From UA16 sp905478895 (lineage in GTDB: Bacteria; Bacteroidota; Bacteroidia; Flavobacteriales_D; Sanyastnellaceae): DNA of 64,000 nucleotides. Below the pieces are notes generated by a model. That model was not told the DNA's origin and searched no databases. It saw only the letters and a program-made list of their open reading frames with translations. Shown here piece by piece: positions 54,346 through 61,214 of the stretch (the stretch's first letter is position 1; each line of letters starts with the position of its first letter). The stretch lies in the NCBI GenBank assembly GCA_943788495.1, contig CALSQO010000001.1:124001-188000 (forward strand). The letters run 5' to 3'. A program made the position numbers and the translations under genes.

Positions 54346-55452
54346 ATGAAACCAAGGCGTGAAATCTTGCTAAATGATAAAGAGTTGTCGGTTGCGGTTG
54401 CGAATTTTCGAAATCGCTTCCGGAGTTTGCGGGATGCTGCCCATGAAAGGGCAGGATCAGTTGCATGGCACGAATTTACCCTCGACTTGTTTCGTTTTCA
54501 AGCAGAAGCCAATCCCGTTTACCGCCGATTCATGGAGCTTATGGAATTGGATCCGGCATCCGTGAGTGCAATCGATGAAATCCCTTTTTTGCCGGTAGAA
54601 TTGTATCAAACGCAGCGGGTTTCAGTCTTTCCATCTTCGAACCATGATGCCCACACTTTTGCCAGTTCGGGCACGACCGGTTCGAGTCCTGCCCAGCATC
54701 ACATCGATGATTTGGATTGGTATAACGAGGTGGCGGCCAGTGGGTTTGAGCATTTGGTTTGTGGTTGGAGCCAACGGCCGCACTTCGTGGGATTGTTGCC
54801 TGGCTACTTGGAAAGGAACAACTCATCGCTGGTCCACATGGTCCAGTATTTCATGCAAAAGACAGGGCAGAAAGCCCCAGAAGATTGGTTTTTTCTTCGC
54901 GATTTTGAGGCGTTGGAACGCCAATTGCATCGGCTGTGGCAGAACGATGCGCCATTGAAACGACCCATTTACATTGTTGGTGTGACCCATGCCCTGTTGT
55001 CCTGGGTCGATCGTTTGAAGCGGCAAAAGGATTCCCCCGCCTGGCTCAGTCTGCCGATTCATGTGATTGAGACAGGTGGAATGAAGGGGCAAGGAAAAGA
55101 ACGCATTCGAGCGGAATTGCATGACGCGTTGTGCTTTTTGACGCAAGGCCGGCCGGTAGGGAGTGAATACGGTATGACGGAATTGCTTTCACAAGCGTGG
55201 TCTGATGGGGAAGGTGTTTTTCAATGCCCTCCTTGGATGGAAGTCAGGATGGGCGCACTGAATGATCCCAAGAGTTGGGCAGAAGAAGGCAGGCAAGGCC
55301 GCATTCACATCATTGACTTGGCGAATGTGGGCACGTGTGCCTTTCTAGCGACAAGTGACATCGGACGGCGACGCCAGGACGGGGCGTTCGAGGTACTCGG
55401 ACGTTATGACCATGCGGAAGTCCGCGGGTGCAATTTGATGGCCATCGATTGA
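54346..55452 (+). CDS. LuxE-like acyl-protein synthetase / adenylate-forming enzyme
   Basis: A 368-residue protein of the LuxE/PaaK-like branch of adenylate-forming enzymes. The phosphate loop reads FASSGTTGSSPAQH, further blocks are EIPFLPVELYQTQ, GLLPGYLERNNSSLVHM, SEYGMTELLSQAW and a late IIDLANVGTCAFLATSDIG. LuxE activates a fatty acid and holds it on a Cys for reduction in bioluminescence. No luxA, luxB, luxC or luxD gene is nearby, so the enzyme must do something else here, perhaps activating an acyl group for surface glycan or lipid. The start at 54346 overlaps nothing. It converges with tyrS at a distance of three bases. Confidence 0.8.
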   Translation: MKPRREILLNDKELSVAVANFRNRFRSLRDAAHERAGSVAWHEFTLDLFRFQAEANPVYRRFMELMELDPASVSAIDEIPFLPVELYQTQRVSVFPSSNHDAHTFASSGTTGSSPAQHHIDDLDWYNEVAASGFEHLVCGWSQRPHFVGLLPGYLERNNSSLVHMVQYFMQKTGQKAPEDWFFLRDFEALERQLHRLWQNDAPLKRPIYIVGVTHALLSWVDRLKRQKDSPAWLSLPIHVIETGGMKGQGKERIRAELHDALCFLTQGRPVGSEYGMTELLSQAWSDGEGVFQCPPWMEVRMGALNDPKSWAEEGRQGRIHIIDLANVGTCAFLATSDIGRRRQDGAFEVLGRYDHAEVRGCNLMAID

Positions 55453-55455
55453 CCG

Positions 55456-56727
55456 TCAGGTGCAACGAACCAGGAAGTAGTTTTTCTTGCCGCGTTGCAA
55501 CAAAATGTGCTTTCCGCTGATGAGATCGGCTTCTGTTACAATGCAATCCTCAGCTACTTTGGCTTTGTTTACACTGATTGAATTCTCTTTCAGGGCCCTG
55601 CGTGCTTCACCTTTTGAATTCAGGAAAGCGGTTGCATCCGACAAGAAGTCAATGATAGAAAGACCTGCGACCAGATCAGATTTACGGACTTCAGCGCTCG
55701 GCACTCCCTCGAAAACACTGAGAAACTCCGCTTCTGGCAACGCTTCGATGGCTTCTTTGCTGGACTTCCCAAACAGCAGGCTGGAAGCTGCAATAGCAGT
55801 TTCAAGGTCGGCTTGGCTGTGCACGCGTCGGGTGATATCTGCGGCCAGCTCTTTTTGCAGAATTCGTTGGCCAGGGTCTTGGGCATGCTGTGCTTCGAGG
55901 GCTTCAATTTCATCCTTGCTTTTGAGCGTGAAGATTCGAATGTACTTGCGCACCTCCTCGTCTCCGGCATTGATCCAATACTGGTAAAATTTGTAAGCAG
56001 AGGTTTTGTTTTTATCAATCCATACGTTGCCTCCTTCAGACTTTCCAAACTTAGATCCATCGGCCTTGGTAATGAGCGGTGCGGTGAGGGCAAATGCATG
56101 CCCTCCACCCATGCGGCGAATCAATTCTGTTCCGGTGGTGATGTTGCCCCATTGATCCGATCCTCCAAGTTGCACCGAGCAATCTTCATTCTTCCAAAGG
56201 TGATAGAAATCGTAGCCTTGAACCAACTGATAGCTGAATTCAGTGAAACTCATGCCCGATTCCAAGCGCTTTTTGACGCTGTCTTTGGACGTCATATAAT
56301 TGACGGTAATGTGCTTGCCAACGCCGCGAATGAAGTCCAAAAACGAAAAGTCTTTGAACCAATCGGCATTATTGACCACCCGGGCGGCATGTGCTCCTTC
56401 GAAATCCAAAAAGGACTCGAGCTGTGCTTTTTGGCAGTTGAGATTGTGCTGAATGGCTTCCATGTCAAGCAACTGGCGTTCGGCGCTTTTCCCGCTTGGA
56501 TCACCGACCATACCGGTCGCTCCTCCCACCAAGGCAATGGGATTGTTCCCGGCGCGTTGCCAGTGAACAAGAAGCATTACGGGCACCAAGTTGCCAATGT
56601 GCAGTGAATCTGCAGTGGGGTCGAATCCCACATATCCGGTCACATTGCCTTTGGTAAGGGCTTCTTCCAGGCCAGGTGTCATGTCATGCAACATGCCCCG
56701 CCAACGCAATTCATTGATGAAATCCAT
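55456..56727 (-). CDS. tyrS: tyrosine--tRNA ligase
   Basis: A 423-residue class I synthetase. The N-terminal catalytic core has YVGFDPTADSLHIGNLVPV (the HIGH-type motif is HIGN) and QLGGSDQWGNITTG. The KMSKS loop reads KFGKSEG. A C-terminal S4-type RNA-binding domain closes the protein (SINKAKVAEDCIV region). It joins tyrosine to tRNA-Tyr. A TATCTTTG element ends six bases before the ATG. It is downstream of murF on the same strand but has its own promoter. Confidence 0.97.
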   Translation of the reverse strand: MDFINELRWRGMLHDMTPGLEEALTKGNVTGYVGFDPTADSLHIGNLVPVMLLVHWQRAGNNPIALVGGATGMVGDPSGKSAERQLLDMEAIQHNLNCQKAQLESFLDFEGAHAARVVNNADWFKDFSFLDFIRGVGKHITVNYMTSKDSVKKRLESGMSFTEFSYQLVQGYDFYHLWKNEDCSVQLGGSDQWGNITTGTELIRRMGGGHAFALTAPLITKADGSKFGKSEGGNVWIDKNKTSAYKFYQYWINAGDEEVRKYIRIFTLKSKDEIEALEAQHAQDPGQRILQKELAADITRRVHSQADLETAIAASSLLFGKSSKEAIEALPEAEFLSVFEGVPSAEVRKSDLVAGLSIIDFLSDATAFLNSKGEARRALKENSISVNKAKVAEDCIVTEADLISGKHILLQRGKKNYFLVRCT

Positions 56728-56733
56728 GGTTCA

Positions 56734-56741
56734 CAAAGATA
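56734..56741 (-). promoter_or_regulatory. TAnnTTTG promoter element for tyrS
   Basis: TATCTTTG on the minus strand ends six bases before the tyrS ATG. Confidence 0.6.
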
Positions 56742-56780
56742 GTATCTCAATCATTGGATTTCCTGCAACTAAGAGAAACC

Positions 56781-58130
56781 TTACAAAGCGATGAGGGCTT
56801 CTTCCAAGGCAATCGAACGGGATCCTTTGAGGAGCACTTTTTTACCATGAAAGGGCTGATGCTCCAAATGAACCTTTAATTCCGCAGTGGTTGAAAAGGA
56901 TTGAACATCGGCATGTTTCTGAGCGGACCGCTGAAAGATGGGGCCTACGGTGATGACTTGCATTCCCTTTTCCAAAGCCATTGCTAGAACGTCATCATGG
57001 GCCATCCCGGCATAGGTGCCGAGTTCTCCCATGTCGCCGAGGATGGCAATCAACGGTGTTTGTTCGTGGGTTGTTCTTCCGATGCGTTCAAAGAAAGTAA
57101 GGGCTGATTCCATGCTGCTTGGATTCGCATTATACGCGTCAAGCAATACTTGGTTGGATTTGGTTTCCATCCATTGTGACCGATTGTTGTCGGGAGCATA
57201 TGCGCTCAAGGCTTGGCTGCAATCCTCTGCATTGACTCCAAAATGGAGGCCAACAGCGGCTGCAGTCATCATGTTTTCAAAGTTGTGTTCGCCTGATATA
57301 TGACAATGCAAGGGTCCGTGTTGGATGCCATCCAAATCGGTCCAGCTCATGGTGAAATCGTCTTGGACCGCCGACACGAAAGGAGGATGCTCGTGGGTGC
57401 CGTAAAACAGCCTGGGAATGGCTTGTGAAACCTCAGCTAACACTTCGTGGTTGGCATTGACAAAAAGCGAAACATGATCGGTATCTGTTGCACCAGCGGA
57501 GGAACGAAAGAATTGGAACAGTTCACTTTTCCCCTTGATGACGCCATCTAAGCCGCCAAATCCTTCCAGATGGGCGCGGCCAATGTTGGTGATGATTCCG
57601 TGAGTTGGCTCCGCTATTTGGGCCAGCAATTCAATTTCACCTTGAGCATTGGCCCCCATTTCAACAATGACGAAATCTGGATTGCTTGAAATGGAGAGCA
57701 AGGTGAGTGGCACGCCGATTTCATTGTTGAGGTTTCCATGAGTGGCTTGAATGCCCGGAAAGCGACTTCGGCAGACCATTTTGAGCAATTCTTTGGTTGT
57801 TGTTTTTCCATTGCTACCCGTAAGTCCAATGACTGGACAATCCCATTTACGTCGATGCCATTGCGCCAGAGCTTGCAGGGCCTTCAGAGCATCGTCGACC
57901 AATATGGCATGTTCAAGGTGTTGGGACAAGGTCGGATCGTCCATGACGGCAGCGATGCATCCCTTTGCAAGCGCTTCTTTCGCATACAGATTGCCGTTGA
58001 AATTCTCACCCTTCAAAGCGAAGAACAACTTGCCTGCACTTGCCGTTCTTGTATCCGTCGTAACACCCGATGAGGCCACAAATGCCTTTTGAATCAGATC
58101 GAAAGCGGGTTGGTTTGGTGGCGAGAACAT
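56781..58130 (-). CDS. murF: UDP-N-acetylmuramoyl-tripeptide--D-alanyl-D-alanine ligase
   Basis: A 449-residue Mur ligase that adds D-Ala-D-Ala to the cell-wall precursor. The ATP loop is GLTGSNGKTTTKELL. The family blocks THGNLNNEIGVPLTLL and VVEMGANAQGEI are present, and LLDAYNANPSSMESAL in the C-terminal domain is diagnostic for MurF. The start is ATG 58130. It follows gldJ, but a terminator lies between them and a TAATTTTC element ends five bases before the ATG, so it is probably transcribed on its own. Confidence 0.96.
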   Translation of the reverse strand: MFSPPNQPAFDLIQKAFVASSGVTTDTRTASAGKLFFALKGENFNGNLYAKEALAKGCIAAVMDDPTLSQHLEHAILVDDALKALQALAQWHRRKWDCPVIGLTGSNGKTTTKELLKMVCRSRFPGIQATHGNLNNEIGVPLTLLSISSNPDFVIVEMGANAQGEIELLAQIAEPTHGIITNIGRAHLEGFGGLDGVIKGKSELFQFFRSSAGATDTDHVSLFVNANHEVLAEVSQAIPRLFYGTHEHPPFVSAVQDDFTMSWTDLDGIQHGPLHCHISGEHNFENMMTAAAVGLHFGVNAEDCSQALSAYAPDNNRSQWMETKSNQVLLDAYNANPSSMESALTFFERIGRTTHEQTPLIAILGDMGELGTYAGMAHDDVLAMALEKGMQVITVGPIFQRSAQKHADVQSFSTTAELKVHLEHQPFHGKKVLLKGSRSIALEEALIAL

Positions 58131-58135
58131 GGGTT

Positions 58136-58143
58136 GAAAATTA
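58136..58143 (-). promoter_or_regulatory. promoter-like element TAATTTTC for murF
   Basis: TAATTTTC on the minus strand differs from TAnnTTTG in the last base and ends five bases before the murF ATG. Confidence 0.4.
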
Positions 58144-58174
58144 TTGCGTAGATGGCATCAGAACAAGTCATGGC

Positions 58175-58208
58175 AAAAAAAAAGCCCCGAATTTCTTCGG
58201 AGCTTTTT
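58175..58208 (-). terminator. Rho-independent terminator after gldJ
   Basis: On the minus strand GCTCCGAA pairs with TTCGGGGC over a 4-base loop, followed by nine T residues. It ends the gldJ transcript before murF. Confidence 0.85.
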
Positions 58209-58223
58209 CAATTTTTGTTCGTG

Positions 58224-59960
58224 TTATCTGGGAGAATTCATGGATTGTGAACCCATTCGATCCATCGCGCATCGGAATCCGATGGCTGCAGAGCTCTTAT
58301 CCTCATCCAAGAACCGTCGTGTACCAGGGCTGAGGTAATAACTTCGGTCGTTCCAGCCACCCCCTTTGTAGACGCGGGACCGGTTGTTGATGAGCGATGT
58401 CTTCCCATAACCATACATGCGACTGCCTTCTTGTTTGAAGGCATCATCACCATAATAAATGCTGGATTGGAAGTCTCCATCCTTGTAGTCGATGTTGTCT
58501 GCCTCTCGGTAATTGTCTCGGCCCAAACTTTCTTCAACCGTAATGTCTCGTTGCATGAGGTCACCTGGTGTGGCTTCAATGTTATCGACAAAAAGATCAA
58601 GCAAATCCGGGGAGATGAGCAGTTCACTGTCAACGATCAATTCTTTCCCTTCTTCCACTTGCTCCATGGCCTCTTCTCTGCGCTTTAGTTTTTGTTCCTC
58701 TTTTGCAGATTGCAGGGCAGTGAAAACATTATCAACCAAGTTTTGCTCTTCGGTCGTGAAGTTTTTTGCTGCTGCTTTCTGGTATGCTGTGAGATCTTGC
58801 TCAATGCCTTCGATGTTGAAAACGATGTAATCGATTTTGTCAGCAATCAACCCTTCTGAGTTACGCTCAGTCGTTTGGAAGACGTTTCCTCTAAATGGTC
58901 GGAACTCCTCGGCATCTACCGCATTGTATGGACGGTATACATCCATGACCCATTCGTTCACATTGCCAGACATGTTGTACAAACCATAATCGTTCGGGGC
59001 ATATTGGTAGACAGCGGCCGTGGCGGATGCTCCGTCGTTGAGGTTTCCTGCTACGCCCATGTAGTCACCTCGTCCGCGTGCAAAGTTGGCATTCATGGTT
59101 CCGTATGCTCCGGAGCGGCTGTTGTCATTTCGGGTGTAGTGACCATCCCATGGATACGTTCGTCGGTCGGTGATGAGTTCTGCGTAACTGTTTCCAATCA
59201 AACCCAATGCTGCGAATTCCCATTCGGCTTCTGTGGGCAATCGGTAGGCAGGTTGGAAGAGTCCATCTTCAAACTTTACATTTCGGTAACCGGAAGAATT
59301 GGGACGGTAATCGGTAAGTCCTTCAGCAACAGGCTCTCCCTGGTATTGACCATTGAGGTAGGCTTCCGTTGTGAAGTGGTCTTCATCCATTTGGGCATCT
59401 GGATTATGCGCAATCAGGCCCTCTCGAACGAGAAGCTGTTCATTGACCCGGTCCGTCCGCCATTTGCAAAAGTTATTGGCCTGGTTCCACGATACGCCAA
59501 CAACGGGATAGTCCCTATAAGCCGGATGACGCAAGTAGTAATTGACGAAAGGCTCATTGAAACTTAATTTCTGTCTCCAAACAAGTGTGTCTGGAAGCGC
59601 TCGCTTGACTACCTCCGGATAGGAACTTCCATAAACACGCTCTAGCCAGAAAAGGTATTCCGTCCAAAACGCATTCGTTACTTCGGTTTCGTCCATGTAA
59701 AAAGAAGAAACCGTGACCCGACGAGGGATGTTGTCCCAATTCATGGTCAAATCGTCTTCAACTTGGCCCATCGTGAAGGTTCCGCCTTCCACGAAAACGA
59801 GTCCAGGCGCTGTTTCTTGGTTGTAAAAAGGTTGCTTCTCAAAGCCACCGTTGGTCGTTGAATTGTACGCCCAGCCAGTTGCTCCAGAGCGTTCTCCTGA
59901 ACAGCCCGAAATAAGTGCGGCCAAAGCGATGATCATGAAAGTAGATAGCTTCCAGTTCAT
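58224..59960 (-). CDS. gldJ: gliding motility lipoprotein GldJ
   Basis: A 578-residue lipoprotein (signal ending ALISGC, Cys20) with a formylglycine-generating-enzyme-like (FGE-sulfatase) domain. Its blocks are VFVEGGTFTMGQ, YMDETEVTNAFW, YPVVGVSWNQANNFCKW, YRLPTEAEWEFAAL and NVNEWVMDVYR, with a late GGWNDRSYYLSPGTRR. GldJ is a core part of the gliding and type IX secretion machinery and stabilises GldK. The length and the long acidic insert (about residues 390-500) fit GldJ better than GldK. I start at ATG 59960. The PorP/SprF gene is 79 bases upstream on the same strand and porU lies divergently beyond it. Confidence 0.9.
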   Translation of the reverse strand: MNWKLSTFMIIALAALISGCSGERSGATGWAYNSTTNGGFEKQPFYNQETAPGLVFVEGGTFTMGQVEDDLTMNWDNIPRRVTVSSFYMDETEVTNAFWTEYLFWLERVYGSSYPEVVKRALPDTLVWRQKLSFNEPFVNYYLRHPAYRDYPVVGVSWNQANNFCKWRTDRVNEQLLVREGLIAHNPDAQMDEDHFTTEAYLNGQYQGEPVAEGLTDYRPNSSGYRNVKFEDGLFQPAYRLPTEAEWEFAALGLIGNSYAELITDRRTYPWDGHYTRNDNSRSGAYGTMNANFARGRGDYMGVAGNLNDGASATAAVYQYAPNDYGLYNMSGNVNEWVMDVYRPYNAVDAEEFRPFRGNVFQTTERNSEGLIADKIDYIVFNIEGIEQDLTAYQKAAAKNFTTEEQNLVDNVFTALQSAKEEQKLKRREEAMEQVEEGKELIVDSELLISPDLLDLFVDNIEATPGDLMQRDITVEESLGRDNYREADNIDYKDGDFQSSIYYGDDAFKQEGSRMYGYGKTSLINNRSRVYKGGGWNDRSYYLSPGTRRFLDEDKSSAAIGFRCAMDRMGSQSMNSPR

Positions 59961-60039
59961 ACTGTCGTTGATTTCAATGGGTTTCATGCAGATTGAGGGG
60001 TGTAATACTGCCGGGGTGCAGCAAGCAGGTTGTATTCAA

Positions 60040-61038
60040 CTAGAAAGACGGGCAGTTTATTGTGCGGAATTTGGATCGCTTTCCGCGGCAGTCGAATTGA
60101 ATCGTCATGCTAATTTCATGCGCACCACCTGTCGCAGGGGTGAGTTGAGAAACGGTCAAATCGTAGCTGTATCCGAACTGAACCACGTCAGTTTTGATGC
60201 CGAGTGTCACGATAAACGCGTCTTTGTAATCGGTAAACATGATGCCACGGTACCAAATTCCCCCCACAAGTGGTCCTTTGTTCACGTAGAGGCCAATGTT
60301 CATTTGTTGGAACTCACCTTGGCGTCGGTAAAGAATGTTGGGAGAAATTGTGCTCTCGACGCCAGTGACGGATCGTTGCAACGGCAATGTTGCCCCCGCG
60401 TGCACGGTATACTTCATCGGCAGTCGACTGGTGCCAACAACCAATGACTCGTTGGGCTCATTCAGGTGATGAACCGCCATTCCAAAGTAGTACTTGTCCG
60501 TGAAGCCCAAAAAGCCTGTGCTGAAATCGACGGCTTGCACCATTCCTCCTCTTGGAATGTCCTGTGTTTCGTAAATGAAGCCGCGTCGCGGATCAATCAT
60601 GTCACCAAACGTCAGTCGGCCCCAATCCAATGCTTTCTGCATGTAGGTGACTTGCATGGCCGCTTTGATGGACAGCTTTCGCGTGATTGCTTGCTGGTAA
60701 CTGTAAATGCCACTAGCTGTGGTTGTGCTCAAGGTTCCTCGACCGGCTTGGTCGTTCATGACAATGAAACCCAATCCTCCGGAAAGCGTCTCCACATGTT
60801 GGTCGTATGCCGCCGCTGTCGTCACAAATGAGCCGCTCATTGCGGGCCACTGGTTGCGATAACTCATGGTCATTCGTGGGCAACGCGCCGTCCCTGCAAA
60901 AGCAGGATTCATGTAGAGCGGATTGGCGAAATACTGTGTAAACTCAGGGTCTTGGGCCTGGGCATCATTCGATCCCAGGGTCACAAAGAAAAATGCCAAT
61001 AAGATGGCGATTGCAGGTATTGTCAGGAGTTGCTTCAT
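60040..61038 (-). CDS. PorP/SprF-family type IX secretion outer-membrane protein
   Basis: A 332-residue protein with a signal peptide ending AQAQ, then the family opening PEFTQYFANPLYMNPAFAGT and a strand-rich barrel. PorP/SprF proteins lie in the outer membrane beside GldK rings or help specific surface proteins such as SprB to reach the surface. Several copies are usual per genome. No large adhesin gene is adjacent here, so which client or complex it serves is unclear. It lies between gldJ and the divergent porU, 79 bases before gldJ, and may be co-transcribed with gldJ. Confidence 0.9.
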   Translation of the reverse strand: MKQLLTIPAIAILLAFFFVTLGSNDAQAQDPEFTQYFANPLYMNPAFAGTARCPRMTMSYRNQWPAMSGSFVTTAAAYDQHVETLSGGLGFIVMNDQAGRGTLSTTTASGIYSYQQAITRKLSIKAAMQVTYMQKALDWGRLTFGDMIDPRRGFIYETQDIPRGGMVQAVDFSTGFLGFTDKYYFGMAVHHLNEPNESLVVGTSRLPMKYTVHAGATLPLQRSVTGVESTISPNILYRRQGEFQQMNIGLYVNKGPLVGGIWYRGIMFTDYKDAFIVTLGIKTDVVQFGYSYDLTVSQLTPATGGAHEISMTIQFDCRGKRSKFRTINCPSF

Positions 61039-61214
61039 GTAGAGGGGGCCCTATGAATGTACAAGAATAAGAAAAAAACAAATGCAGTCAGTGATTTGTT
61101 GAACGGTTAGAATTTCCATTCACCAAATACTATGCTTGTTTAACGCACGTTTACCCCTTTGCGTTGCATAAATTTTTTAAGTGAACTTTACACACCCTTT
61201 GAACGGACTTATAA

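Noticed and set aside
54346..55452. A bioluminescence operon, suggested by the LuxE-like gene
   Set aside because: No luciferase or reductase genes are present on either side; neighbours are a lipoprotein gene and tyrS.
55813..56607. A 264-codon open frame on the plus strand
   Set aside because: It is antisense to tyrS, whose reading frame is certain; no motif or promoter supports it.
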